From Impatiens glandulifera (Eukaryota; Streptophyta; Magnoliopsida; Ericales; Balsaminaceae), in assembly GCF_907164915.1 (NCBI RefSeq), contig NW_025919156.1:51358-115357 (forward strand): a DNA stretch of 64,000 nucleotides, written 5' to 3'. Shown piece by piece: positions 1 to 12,330 of this stretch (its first letter is position 1; every line of letters starts with the position of its first letter). The translations under genes and the position numbers were made by a program. A model generated the notes under the pieces. It was not told the DNA's origin. It saw only the letters and a list, made by a program, of their open reading frames with translations, and did no database searches.

Positions 1-29
1 CTTTACACATCAAAAAAGTTTTAAAACCA

Positions 30-310
30 AAAACCCAATTTTTGGTACAAACTGTTTTGAATCAATTGATCATCACCTAGGTCAATTGATACATAATAGT
101 GATGTTCTAAATGTTTTTGAGAGCTTTGTGAAGCTACCTAGGCCATTGAATCGAAGAATCGAAGCCTCCATCAAAATTAAAAATCCTACGATTTTGATGT
201 TCTTGAGGACCGTGCGGTCCGACCAAAAAATCCAAACCCATGATCGGGAGGTCCAACCGAGATTTTCGATCAGAAACGAGAGGTCCGACCGGTGTTCTTC
301 ATAGAGTAAG
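30..310. repeat. Diverged dispersed repeat, copy 1
   Basis: This stretch resembles 56990-57190 by eye. Both carry a block reading roughly TTTGAGA..GCTTC..CATCGAAG, then an AATCATCAAA/ATCAAAAT block, then ATGTTCTTGA followed by TCCGACC. No long ORF with recognisable protein similarity runs through it, and the two overlapping short ORFs here look like chance frames. The element type is unknown; it could be part of an LTR or of a DNA transposon. Confidence 0.35.
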
Positions 311-1690
311 GACCGCATGATCTGGATGAGTTAGTCCTTTCTGAAACCATCATGGGGCTGAACAACATCCCATGTTATACCAATGTGCATATACATAATG
401 GATCCCCTCTAACCTTGTACCTCTAGGCCGTGGATAAGATAAATTTCTTTCCTTATCCTTTTAATCCTTAATTTTTGTTATAGAAAAGTAGGTTAGCATA
501 ATCCCGTTCTGTTTATCCAATTGAGATGAAAATTCCATACGATACATTGTGCCTTGGTATCGTATCGACACGTTTTAGTATTGCATTGAGGAACTTCCAT
601 TCATAGCATTGAGGAACTTCCATTCACTTTACCGTCAATATGTTTCCAAAGTCCGATCCCTCAAACGATTGGCCCTCTGAATCGTACTCTTTATGAGATG
701 TACAATGACATGTGGAGTCAATCGGTCAGTTCAGGCTCCCGAAGAGATGGATTTCATGTGTGGAGTTTTCAAGGAGTGTCTTCATGCCATAAAACAAAGA
801 GATCGTGCTCATCGTTGATTCTAAAGATGAAGTAGACGACCTCATGACGATGGACTATGAGATAGGCTCCGACGATTAAGGAAGCTCTATAGTATATTTT
901 ATAATTATATTATCTACTATCGCTTTGCTATGTGTACGAACTTTTTTTGTGTACAAGAATTATCCACGCTATGTTTATATGAACCATGTTATTTAATGTC
1001 AGGACGGATTTAGAACTCAAGTGTCTATTTTAACATAGGATATTATTTCCATGAGTGATAACATGGGTTGTCACAATTGTTTGATAGAAAATTCTTGTGA
1101 ATTACTTTGTCTGATTACATGTCACCATTGTTGCATGCATGCATTAATTAGAATAGGTAAGCTTTTGTGAGTGTGAACAATTAATTTATTTAAATAATAG
1201 AATTTAACTATGCATTAACAATCTTATGCGTAAGATATGGAGTTCTTCAATTTAGAAGTCATGTTGTAAGCATGACATACATTGAGTTTTACAAGGTAAA
1301 TAGAGTTCACTTCCATCATTATGGTCTTGACCATATTCTTTCTCTGGGTCATGTCAAGGTTAATATACACTTTATGACTCACATGTGAAGCAAATGTTGT
1401 GTTGATTCCCACACCTTTGCTATTGGGTATCGCCGCATCACTCTTACGTTGTAGGAGTTATGTGATCTTTTGTGACCTTGTTTGTGGAGCATGATTTTCC
1501 TTTCTTCAATAGAAATAGATGTTTCTCCCATAAAGGTTTTTCCCAATAGAAGTTTTGTGATCTATTAAGATGTCGTTTCAGCATGGATAATAATGATGTT
1601 GTTTGGCGTAGAACATTGATCATCCTCTTATCTCACTTGTTTCTGAGTCCTATAGAATCTCATCTACCATCATCTTGTATCTTGGAGGTG
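311..1690. other. Unassigned intergenic DNA
   Basis: I see no convincing gene, RNA gene or complete repeat. Around 590-620 there is a short direct repeat (the phrase containing AGCATTGAGGAACTTCCATT occurs twice). The stretch 640-880 reads like badly decayed coding sequence on the plus strand, but I cannot place it in a family. Confidence 0.4.
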
Positions 1691-1734
1691 GTGGTATCCC
1701 TATACTATAGATAAAATATAAGTATAACTACAAT

Positions 1735-2580
1735 AAATTATAATTGTTGTTTGGTTGATTTATATTCATATCTACAGTATTATTTAAGTATAACTAAATA
1801 TTTAGTATTATTTAAGTATAACTAAATATTTGTTTTATTTAAGTGTGTTTAATTTTATAATTTAACTAATAATAATTTAATTAAAATTTTTTATTTAATT
1901 TTTTTAATGTATATATATATATATAAATATATTATCTCTATAAACAAAAATTATAGGATTTTAAGTATAAAATTTTATTGAGATAATTTTATAAATAATT
2001 AAATATATTAATTATTTTATAAAATAATAATGTTAATAAAAAAATAGTAGTCATATATAAAATTAATTTATAAAATAAAATTGTATTTCATTATTAATAA
2101 AGAGATATTTATAATTAATTATATAAATTATGGATATTAATTTTATCAATTAATACAACTTCTAATATAAATTTTAATTAATATATAAATAAGTTTTATT
2201 TATATAAGTATATATGTTTATATATAAAAGAATGTAATTTATATAATATAATATGATTATTTATTTTAAAAATATATTTATATAATAATTAGATATCATT
2301 ATTTTTTATTAATTTTAATATAATTAATAATAAAAATTAAATATAAGATAAATATGAAAATAATAATTTATCTAAATATAAGGGTAAAATAGTCTTTTAT
2401 ACTTCTTATACCATCAACGAAACACAAAATAATAAAACTTATATAATTTATACATGTTTTATATTTTCAACCAAACACAAAATAATAAAACTTATATAAT
2501 TTATACCTCCTTCCAATTTATACCATTTACAATTAAAACCTAAATAATTAGTACCATGTACCAAACACTACCGTACAAAC
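1735..2580. mobile_element. MITE-like AT-rich element (candidate)
   Basis: This is an extremely AT-rich block with no coding capacity. Near its left end (about 1740-1766) is a segment containing TTGTTTGGTTGAT, and near its right end (about 2462-2490) is the inverted counterpart TTCAACCAAACACAAAATAAT. A further copy of the right-end phrase lies at about 2415-2440, and ACCAAACAC recurs near 2565. Terminal or subterminal inverted repeats flanking AT-rich DNA are typical of MITEs of the hAT or Harbinger type. I could not fix exact termini or a target-site duplication. Confidence 0.4.
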
Positions 2581-3985
2581 AATATGGCTTGTCTTGTATA
2601 ATACTTACTGAAACATTGTTGAGTCTCAATCACCTAGTGTCGTGTATTTTTTTGTATGTCGTAAAGAGTTTCTCCACTAATCCTTTACTTATCGATGATG
2701 GATAAGCTTAGTCTTCTAGATAGAGCCAAATCTATTCTACCTTTCTTATTCTGAGAGAATGGAAGAAAGACTTCGCATGGCTACTTCCATGCAACTTATC
2801 CGAGATGATCATCCTATTCGATTTTTAATTCCTTCACATAGATTCCATGATTTACGCTATGAACGATCATCCATTCATTATGGTAGTGGGCCTTGAGAGG
2901 TTCACATCCTATTGTACTATCCCTTTGTACCGATAATTTATTGTAGAACGGCTATGGCTTTTATGTCTTTTATGTCTTTTACGCTATGAAATCCCATTTA
3001 CGGCTTTTATGTTAGAGGCACACCCAAATTTATGGCGTATTGCCTTAGCAATTTCGTTTTCTAGACCCCGAAGTAGAATTGCAAGAGGTAGAGGAACAAG
3101 TCACCACAATGAAGCTGGCCTAAGAACTAAGCTCCAGGGTGCAACCAAAGTGTGTGCACATGTGAGCAAATGTCCAAGAGGAGTCCACAAACCGGATAAC
3201 ACAGCCAATTTTTCTGTTCAAGAGAATACAAAAGAAAATGTAAAATATGCAGATAACAATATTGAATAAGGTGTCATGGATGAGAAAGTGGAGTCTGAAA
3301 AGAATGATGTCACTCAAAATCCTACCTACTTTCATAGCCCTCATCCTCACGATCTAGCCAGGGATCTTAATTACGTTCTCGATGTTTATAAGTATTTGTC
3401 AAGGGATCATGTCTCCTTTTAATTGCGTGTTGTTGTGAACACCTTAATTAATCATTTGAGAAACTAAGTTATTGTTAACATTTAATACTCTAACTGAGTG
3501 TCGAAAATTGAATTTCTAAGGTCAATCACTTACCATTAGGACATATTTCTTATTTAAACATGAATAATGATCACAAGTATAAAATCTAGTTTTTCAAAAG
3601 CAAAAATGTTGAAATTTATTCTTTCTTCATTTATTGATTAGGAAATGTTGCTGCTAGATAAAAATTGTCTTATGATTCATGTGGATGGTTTCTTTGAGTC
3701 CGAAGGATCCTATTCTAGATTTGGGCTAGGAGATTTCCTTATCTTGATAAGCACATAAATATATTTTTGTTTCTTGTATCACATGTAGCAACTCTGGGCA
3801 AGATACTTGTACATTCTCATTAGGTGATAGGTAATTATGTCCTACATTAGAGAAATTTCGAGATATTTTGCCAATACCCACGAGTGGGGTCATGAGTCTT
3901 CCCCCGAGCATAAAGGATACAATGTTACGTCATAGCTTACAAGAATGTTTTGGCTTTTCTGATCATGATGACAGTTTTTTGGTAT
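2581..3985. other. Unassigned intergenic DNA, possibly decayed coding
   Basis: No recognised gene. A plus-strand open stretch of 86 codons at 3009-3269 and the surrounding 2700-3480 read like fragments of a decayed transposon-type protein, but no motif can be named. The remainder is featureless AT-rich sequence. Confidence 0.35.
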
Positions 3986-3989
3986 GGAA

Positions 3990-6221
3990 TGGAGAAGTCG
4001 ATATTTGTTTTTGGAAAAAGGGGTTAATATCATTTCATTAAAAATCCCAAAAGTGGGAGGATCTAGAATCCCAGCTAGACAGACCCGATCTTTAAAGGTC
4101 GAAAATCAACAAACCTTAAAGTATTTGATTAGTAACATTCACAAAACCATACAACAAATATTACAAACTAAAATATTACAATCAATAGCAGCTCCTAATT
4201 ATCTCAATTAGGATATTTATTTCCATATAAGCTTACTACATCCCGTGGCTTTCTTCCCCTTCCCCTACTTGCGACAATAGAAGATTGAATTAAAGAAGAT
4301 GATGAAGCTTGCTTATTCACATTGTGTAATCTTTCTTTGAACGAACCCGTGTTAATCTAATAGAAAATATTCTTTTTCAGGATTTCAAGATTCTTATCTT
4401 TGTTGTTCTCAACTTGAGTTTTTGGATTATTGTCTTTGTTTCCTTCAGCTTCAGCTATGGTATCCTATACAACAACTTTGGTAACCTCTAATTCAGCTTC
4501 ATTATTCTGAGTATCCTCCTCTCAGGTTTCCTTTATTACACCTGACTTGTTTGAGAATCAATTTCCTTCATTTTCTTCATTCCATTCTTCATTCCTACCT
4601 TTACCCTCTTCTTTAACATAAACCCCCTTAATCTCTTTCCTTCAATTTCATTGCTTTCTTCTTTTTCAGAATCCTCATTGGTTTCTACTTCTTTCTCTTC
4701 CTCCACATTTTGTTTTTCTTTTAAACTCCTTTATTTCTTTTTCCTATTTTTTTTCTTTTTGGCCTTTTAGTATCTTCTAATCTTCTTCCATAGCTTGAGC
4801 ACATTTCGTGCTGGCATGCTAGAAAGTACATCAGAATTCAAACCTATTTGGTCTCCACTCATAAGTAATTCCCATGACAGTAGATTTTCCTTTCATGTTA
4901 ACCACTATTATATTATTCGGCAATGTGCTACGAGGATTCACTTCTATGACAATTCTAGCAAAAGATAGATTCTCTCCTCCTTCTGTTATTAGGTCCATGT
5001 ATAATGGTTTTCCCAATAACTCTACAAAATGACTAATAACTTCTACTTTGTACATGTGTACAAAGATATTCCAAAGCTTGAACTATATATGTGTTGTCTC
5101 CTTAGGTTTACTTAACAAGTTCAAAAATCTTCAGACTATCTTTCCAACTTCATGTAGTTAGATCCAATATATGTATTCCCATTTTCCAGAATTTCATCGA
5201 GATTCGACCCCTTCTTGAATTGTAGAAAGTGGATATTTATAGAGATCTTCTCCAATCCCATTTTCTTTTACTGTTTTTTCCAACATAATTCTCTATCACC
5301 ACATTTTCCCATTCCTTTATGTACTTTTTTCTACTTCAATGGGAAGTTTAAATTTAAAAAGAGAATTAAGTACCTCAACTTTTGTTTTAAAATCCCAATA
5401 AGATATTCTCTTTGTGCATGGTCTTCAACTTTATTTTATGTATTTTTATTCTATACTTCATTTACTTTACAGGTAAAGTTGCTCCTAATAGTATAGGTCT
5501 TCGATTTAAGGGCCTTCATCAACTACTTCATTATAGCCACTAACCAATTTACTATATCTTTATATTTTCCTTCTTCATCAAATTTCAGTCTTTAAGATAA
5601 TGAATATTAAATTGAAATGTTATATGTTGGACTTTTTCCTTATTAATAACAATCTATCCTTTTTTAGAATGCATTAGGAGCTTGGTGATTTAATTTTTGA
5701 AGCCAAACAGATTTACCTTTCATTGTAACCAACATTCCAAGCTCCATCCTTCTTTCCTTCATTATTTTCTTCAGAAACCTTCATCTCATACTTTACTGCA
5801 TTATTTTCATTAGAATTTTCTACATCATTTATTTTCCTTTGTTTTTGTCTTGTTTTTCTTGAATAACTTTTTCAGCAATCATTTCGATTACTTTTTTACT
5901 TTGATTTCCTTGACTTTATTTTTTTCCCATTTGAAGAGCAGAACATATTAATAATGTAGAAATAGGGAAATTCAAAATGCCTGATGATTTAGCGACTAAA
6001 TTGCTTTGAAAGGCAACCTTCCGAGAAACCCCAAGATTAGAGAACTAACTACCGCTCGCGACTAGGAAATATACGTCCAGAAAAACTATCGACGTAATAT
6101 TGAGAGATTTTATGTTAGAGACACTTACTTCTCGAATCCTGTCATTCGTGCCGATTGTACCATTGTGCCGATCGTGTTTCAATCGACAAACGACGTTTCT
6201 TATTTTTTTGGTGATTTGATT
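3990..6221 (-). mobile_element. L1-type LINE remnant with ORF1 only (LINE-1)
   Basis: Read on the minus strand, this holds a LINE ORF1 followed directly by a 3' untranslated segment. The 3' segment (about 4005-4060) shares the phrase CATTTCATTAAAAATCCCAA with the 3' end of the second LINE at about 16618-16650, so both belong to related families. No endonuclease, reverse transcriptase or zf-RVT sequence lies between ORF1 and the 3' end, so ORF2 is absent. The right end is cut by the LTR that begins at 6222. Confidence 0.7.
4240..6000 (-). pseudogene. LINE ORF1 (DUF4283 / zf-CCHC_4-like), decayed
   Basis: The best part is 4831-5055. There the minus strand encodes about 74 residues with the order GKPLYMD, then NLSFARIVIEVNP, then LPNNIIV, then a GKSTVMGITYEWRP ending. 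This is the layout of the DUF4283 / zf-CCHC_4 region of plant L1 ORF1 proteins, which bind nucleic acid in the LINE ribonucleoprotein. Upstream (about 5110-5250) the frame resumes with a YIGSNYMKLER segment, matching YVGKECMELER in the second LINE of this window. Downstream (4240-4800) is the Glu/Lys-rich tail usual for ORF1. Stop codons and frameshifts are frequent, so no functional protein is expected. Confidence 0.65.
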
Positions 6222-7789
6222 TGATAGGATCGATGCTAACAATAGAGACAAGGGTCTGACTATTGTGAACGTCTTATGATAAATGATTCGATCTGAATCC
6301 TATGAGGGATTAATATATATTTCAATTTTTCACAAATCCTTCGAACTCTTGAAACAGATTCAAGTGCGGAAATGTTCGTCGAATTTGAAGCTTTGAACCA
6401 ACGAAAGATGAATGATAGAAAGAAATGAACACATGGAGTTGTTTATGGATGTTTAGAGAAAACTCTCCTACGTCACCTCTTCTTCCACAACCTGAAGGAT
6501 ATCCACAAAATACTTTGAATCAAATATAATTTACTGAACTAGCTAACTCTTTGTTGAACAAAACAAACTCTGTTCAACTTACAATATTCTCACAGCTAGA
6601 ATGTAATTGATTCTCTCTCTTGAACTCGAAGAATGTAAGAAATTAGTAAGTGCAAGAGTAAGCTTATGAATTCGATAAGGTAACAAGTGATTCGGTAAAT
6701 AATTCGTCTGTTGTCCTTGATCATCTATTTATAGTAGAAAGACACCAACGATTGAATCTTCTTGATGGACACGTTACAAGCGTCCATTAGAAGACCTCCT
6801 ATAATATCAGAAATCAGCAGACTATGAGCAAATGGATCATGGCCGTAGCGAATTGGTGGTGCGTCGAATATCCTCCTAATATTTTCTTGTACTGGACAAA
6901 CCGATGGAAGGACATTTTCGTACATGGTGTTCGTTCATTTGATACAATTAGCTAGATTGTCAAACTACACAAAAGTGAATGGAGCAGGAGTAGCAGACAA
7001 CTAGTTGATCGTGGTTAGACGTATGCTTTCTTCAGACGGTTGCTGAAGCAAGGCATTAAACGTGTTCCATTAGACCAAGTCTAACGGAGTTAGACGTCCT
7101 CGTCTAACTACGCATCCCATTAGACCAAGTCTAACGGAGTTAGACGTCCTCGTCTAACTACGCATCCCATTAGACCAAGTCTAATGGAGTTAGACGTCCT
7201 CGTCTAAATACGCATCCCATTAGACCAAGTCTAATGGAGTTAGACGTCCTCGTCTAACTACGCATCCCATTAGACTAAGTCTAATGAAGTTAGACATCCT
7301 CGTCTAACTAAGAATCCCATTACACCAAATCCAATGGAGTTATACGTCCTCGTCTAACTACGCATCCCATTAGATCAAGTCTAATGGAGTTAGACATCCT
7401 CATATAATTATGCATCCCATTAGACCAATTCTAATGGAGTTAGACGTCCTCGTCTAACTACGCATCCCATTAGACTAATTCTAATCGAGTTAGACGTCCT
7501 TGTCTAACTACGCATCCCATTAGACCAAGTTTAGTGGAGTTAGACTATCACGTCTAACTTCATCTAATTAGCCTACTTAGACCACGTCTAAGTTAACATA
7601 GTCTAATGCACCTGCACAAAACTAAATAGACAAGTTAACTTTATTCACAACTAAACATCATAAAAATTATATTCTTAACATCATCAAAATTCTGTTGTTT
7701 AATATTTCATAGCTTTTCTTTATTTCTAAGCTAATTACTTCTCACTTAATTAACTCTTTTCTTTACATTGTTTTTACTTTTTCCCTACA
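6222..7789 (-). repeat. 3' LTR of element 1 (LTR-a)
   Basis: In minus orientation this LTR starts at 7789 with TGTAGGG and ends at 6222 with CGATCCTATCA. Its right edge abuts a polypurine tract, and the inner side carries the ORF3 C-terminus, so it is the 3' LTR. It shares its end block (TGATAGGATCG plus AGAGAC..GGGTCTG on the plus strand) and the CCTACGTCACC block at 6464-6486 with the other LTRs of this window. A TATA-like box (CTATAAATAG, minus) lies at 6725-6734. No matching 5' LTR for this element is visible. Confidence 0.8.
7064..7570. repeat. 50-bp tandem array in LTR-a U3
   Basis: About ten tandem copies of a roughly 50-bp unit. Each unit holds two inverted motif pairs, CATTAGACCAAGTCTAATG and GTTAGACGTCCTCGTCTAAC, separated by short linkers (ACTACGCATCC). 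The copies differ by scattered point changes. The array is upstream (in minus orientation) of the TATA-like box at 6725-6734, so it lies in U3. Confidence 0.9.
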
Positions 7790-7803
7790 ATTTCCCCATT
7801 TTG
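7790..7803 (-). other. Polypurine tract of element 1
   Basis: On the minus strand AAAATGGGGAAAT immediately precedes the LTR start TGTAGGG. Such purine runs prime plus-strand DNA synthesis in LTR retrotransposons. Elements Y and Z have related tracts at the same place (near 25472 and 24286). Confidence 0.75.
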
Positions 7804-7928
7804 ATGATGTTATAACTATGCAACCTTAATAAAGAATAATAAACACCCATCAAAATGAAAATGAAATCAAAGTAGTTCACCAAAGTATTCAAGAATAAGT
7901 TTAAAGTACGATAAACAGAGAGAAATAT

Positions 7929-10900
7929 TTAGGGTCCTTCCCTTTTCAACACTTTATCTGCATCACCTACAATCATTGGTTCTCCATTTAGGATGTTATG
8001 GAAACGAGTGATCGCTCGGCCTCCACTACCTCCACCTCTATCGCCTCCACATCCTGAACCTCTTTTTGTTGGTCTACAACCGTCTTCATCATCTCCAACA
8101 GTAGCAACATCTTTTCGATTTGATTTTAATCGAGTTCCTCTAGAAGGCGTTGAATCTCCTCTTGTGCTTCCTTCCCCCTTTTTAACATTATCAGGTTCAG
8201 CAACAACAAAAGCTCTTTCCATCTTAGCAACAACTTCTGCTTCTTCTCTAGCTTGAAATTCCCTTGCAACTGAGTCAGCCATCTCCAGTCGCTCAGCTTC
8301 TACTCTATTTAATGCGTTTGACATTTCCATCATTTTAGCCTTAATGAGTTCCATTGCTGATGTAAAATCTTGTTGAAGCTCCAAGGTGAAAGTCTTGGTT
8401 TCAGCATCATGCTCCGATTGTCAATTAAATAAATTCTTTTCAAACCTCTTATGCTAAGTATTCAAATTTTTTACTTCATATGTATTTCTCTTCAGGATTT
8501 CTTCCGTTTCTCTTTGGGTAGAAAGAATATAAGACACATCTTCTTTACTTGAAGTAGACCCCTTCTCAAGATTAGCCAATCTGGATGATATGTCCAGCAT
8601 ATTCCGCTGTATAGAATTCATCGCATCCAAGATATAATTACAAAAGTTTTCTCCTCTAGGAGAAGCTTCTTTAGAAGATCGAGCAACTGAACATACGACT
8701 TGGTAACAAGTTTGGGCAGTGTGAATGGGACTCACATGCACATTTACTTGTAAAGAACGCTCTAGTTCTTTATTTTTTTAGAGGGGAAAAGGGAGCCTTT
8801 GATGCATCCTTAGACTGATCTTCTTCATTTAGAATTTCGACACATACCTGATGAATACGTTCTGAAATATCTTCAAAATGAAGAGGTAGATCAGGAACTT
8901 TGTCAACAATGTCAGTCGGTGTCTTGATGGGGGATGATGTAGGAGAAGGAATTGGACTTTTTTCCACAGGTGGAGATTGTACTTCTTCTGAAGATGTGGA
9001 TGAAGATGACTCATGTTTATCATATTGTTCCCCCTCAATAGAGGGAATCTTCTCAGAATCTGTTTCCTTCAAAGGTCCCCCCTTATCTTCTGATCCATGT
9101 GATTGATAAGCTAAATCGACTAATTCTTCCTCAATTAACGAAGATTTTTCTTCTTCAAGAATAGGAGGAGCCACCTCAGATGTCTCCTTTTATGGAATAG
9201 GCGTCTGAATAGCTTCAACAACAATTGCCTCTTCTTCTAAGTTAATTTCAGATTGAACCAAGACCGGGGTCTATTCAACAATGCGCTGGGCCATTAACTG
9301 CTTTTCTTTAAATTAAAGATTGGCCAGATAAACAGGATAGGTATCAGTCTGCTCCTCTTCTTCAAAAATAGATTGATCACCTTCAAAGATCTGCATCAGC
9401 TCATCTTGACTGAAAGACAAATCATCAAACAAATTCAGCCTAAAAGACTCGGTGCAGTGAACGTGTTGAAGGACTATTGAGCAATAATTGTACATAATCA
9501 GGTCAAGTGGCTTCAAAGCATTCTACTCTGCAAGAGTGGGAAAAAGAATACGTCCCATAATATTGGCCACCACTAAATCCTTTCTTTTGGGGGCTTCATA
9601 GTCTTCATCCGTCATTGCCCATTTCAGGACTCTCTTCTTCATCTTAATCAATTTCTTCCATTCTTTCTCAATTTTACCTTCGGAAATAATTTCATCAAAT
9701 TGAGTGACTAACCTAGGTATCGAAGATTTGAATCTTCTCAGCCGCTTTCACTTCAACTTTCTCCATGATGAGATAACAATGCAACTGGCCTCCGAAACCT
9801 TTTCCGGAATTTCTTTAGGAAGGCCTTTTTCCTTTCCAGGAACTACAGCTGGTTTGGGAGTTGGCAAGGTTCTTTGATGGGTAATGCAAGAGCGCCCCTA
9901 AATGCTCTCATAATTTTGTAAGGGGACATATCCTTCGGAATGGCTCCTTCTGGAAGTGTAGACACTACTCCCTTTCCCTTAACAGCGGGTTGAACTTAAA
10001 CAATTTTGTCAACAATCGGCTCAACATTCGGCTTAATTGGTGCTTGTTCAGAAGATATAACAGAAGCAAGAGTTGGAGCAATTACGTATTGTGTTTCATT
10101 AACAGAAATTTTGCCTTTATTAGTAGCCTCAGCTGCTACTGATTCTTTAGGAAGGACAGACGATAAATCCCTATCAAAGCATTCAATATTTGGACCAACT
10201 GTCTCAACATTCGGCTCTTCATCTTGTTCCAACACAGGAACATCAATACTACGAACTACGGCCAGAGGGGAAGAGGAAATTACCTTGTTAGACTTCTTAG
10301 AAACCTTAGATGCCTTAGACTCCTTAGACTCTTTAGAACCTTTCGTCTGATTGACAACAGGACCAGAAGATTTAGCCTGCTTCTTCATCGGGCTGGGGGG
10401 GAGAAAAGGACGATATTGGAATAGCGGCAAGAGGATGAATTCCTTGTCTTGCCTGGAGTCTACTGCTCTAGAATCCTTCTTCAACGTACACTTTTGGATA
10501 TTTGTACTAGCCGTAGATTCCATGACTGATTTGGCTCTTTTAGCCCCCGTAGAGTGAATGGATGTAACTAGGCGCTCAGACCGAGTGACCGACTGGCCAC
10601 CTGTCTATTGGATAGATGATCCAGAAATCATGTCCTTCGAGTGCTTCAATCTTGCAAGGGTTCTCGTCATGGAGAAGTTAGTGAAGATGCGACTAGGGTT
10701 AATAGCATCACCCTCTCCTATAGGAACACCTAGATGCTCCATAAACCACCGAGTTGGATAGAGAAACCCACACTCTACTTGTTCCTTGAATAAACCAACA
10801 TGCATAGATTTGAAAATAAAGTAGAATCCTAGTTGATCGACATACCTTTTGAATAACCATCAAATAATCAAAACGGTCTTGGTTGTACAAGTCGAACGAA

Positions 10901-11352
10901 CCTGCCCTGCCCTGAAGAGCCTTCACTACAATGTCATTTAGAAGAATAAAATGCGACTTTAGGGCCTCCTTCTTCCCGTTTAATCTGATAGAACTGTCAT
11001 TGTTTGAGAAGAAGATTTGTATTTCTGAAATAGTTTCATCTAGAAGCGTTGTGTCAAAGGTGTGACCCTCCGATGGAAGTTCACAGAAATTAGTATACAC
11101 CGATTTACCGAATGAGATAGACTTTCTATTGATCGTCTCCGTTATCGAATCTCCGACCACATTCTCCGTGTTGAAGAACTCACGGACCTCATTTTCATAG
11201 AAAACGTAAGGACCGCCGAGATACTTCCGAAGACTAGAGTACTCAAGAGAATGGAACATACCCACGATATCTTGTTGATCAAAAGAGTAGACAAAATCAA
11301 AATCTAGATGCAGGGTGTTGTGAGAAAGAGAGATAAGCTTCTTGTCATCCAT
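7929..11352 (-). pseudogene. ORF3 of element 1: conserved N-domain, RGG-rich C-terminus
   Basis: The reading starts at the ATG at 11352, about 110 bp after a TATA-like box. The N-terminal block (11352-10780) contains LHLDFDFVYSFDQ, MFHSLEYSSLRKYLGGP, ENEVREFFN, LPSEGHTF and an IVVKALQGRAGSFDLY segment. The same series of blocks recurs in elements Y, Z and W. A low-complexity Ser/Lys/Pro linker follows (9996-10523), then acidic stretches (8770-9174), a heptad-like region with ERLEMADSVAREFQ (near 8290) and a Gly/Arg-rich tail ending KREGP at 7929. The frame is broken in at least four places. I do not know its function. It stands where Sireviruses carry an env-like ORF, but no signal peptide or clear membrane segment is evident in it. 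Confidence 0.7.
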
Positions 11353-12330
11353 TTTTTAGAATAAGAGATGAAGATGAACAATATTTCTTAGAGAGAAGGT
11401 AGATAGAAAGCTAGGGTTCTAAGAAAATTGTAAGCGTAAGAATCCATAACACATGCAAAATGTCCTTAAATAGAATTTGAAAACTCACAACTTTAACCGT
11501 CACTTTTTGAGAAAGAAACCAATCAATTAATTTTTGACACCTTTTCCCAAAAGTAGTCATTATTAACTCAATTTTTACCAAAAAATCTTAATATTTAAGG
11601 GTATATACGTCATTTTCTTTAACGTTGACAGACATGTGTCTTCAAGTTATTCGTAAGGAAAAATGACGGTTTTAATGTTTGGGCGGGAAAATCAGAATAC
11701 AACGCATATATCGATGATAGCTATCCTCATTTAGTCCGAAGATGAAACATCTAACTGCACACGTAGTTAGACATCTACATTCTGGTTTTATGTTGGATGG
11801 ACGTCTATTAAACACAAGAGTCTATGAGACACATGCGTCTAATCACGTTTTTCTTATAGACGTCTAGGCGTCTATTAGACGTAGACATCTAATTACGCTT
11901 AAACAACACATGTTAGACGTGTGTCTTGTTAGACGTGAGCGTCTAATTACGCTTGTCTTACATACGTCTAAACGTCTGAAGATGAAGCGTCTAACTGCAC
12001 ACGTAGTTAGACGTCTAACTTGCTTCTACATTCTGGTGTTATGTTGGATAGATGTCTATTAGACGCAATAGTCTATTAGACACAGGCGTACGCTTAAACA
12101 ACATGTGTTAGATGTGTGTCTGGTTAGACATGAGCGTCTAACTACGCTTTTCTTATATACGTTTAAACGTCTATTAGACTCAGACATCTAACCTGCGTAG
12201 GTTATAAACCAAAGCAATTATCCAATATAGAAGCACAGACATCATAAGAAAATATACGTCTATGGACTGATTAAAGCTTTCGTCTGCGTGCATCTGTCTG
12301 ATCATTTTAAATATTGAACTTCACCCTCAA
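11353..12330 (-). promoter_or_regulatory. Spacer and putative internal promoter of ORF3, element 1
   Basis: Read toward ORF3 on the minus strand, the order is: a cluster of TTAGAC/GTCTAA motifs (about 11741-12330); an E2F-like site, TTTTCCCGCCC (11681-11691); a G-box-like palindrome, AGACATGTGTCT (11630-11641); a TATA-like TCTATTTAAGGACA (about 11461-11475); then a leader of about 110 bp to the ATG at 11352. The same order appears at 28879-29610 and 36063-36800. Transcription from it is inferred, not shown. Confidence 0.6.

Noticed and set aside
82..318. Overlapping short open frames on both strands
   Set aside because: No recognisable protein motif; the DNA matches a noncoding repeat at 56990-57195.
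5215..5496. Plus-strand 93-codon frame rich in Phe and Tyr, membrane-like
   Set aside because: It is antisense to LINE ORF1, and the hydrophobicity comes from T-rich sequence opposite Lys/Glu codons.
7993..8256. Plus-strand open frame of 87 codons, Pro/Ser rich
   Set aside because: It is the antisense of the Gly/Arg-rich tail of ORF3 in element 1 and has no support of its own.
10006..10557. Overlapping plus-strand open frames
   Set aside because: They are antisense shadows of the Ser/Lys-rich linker of ORF3.
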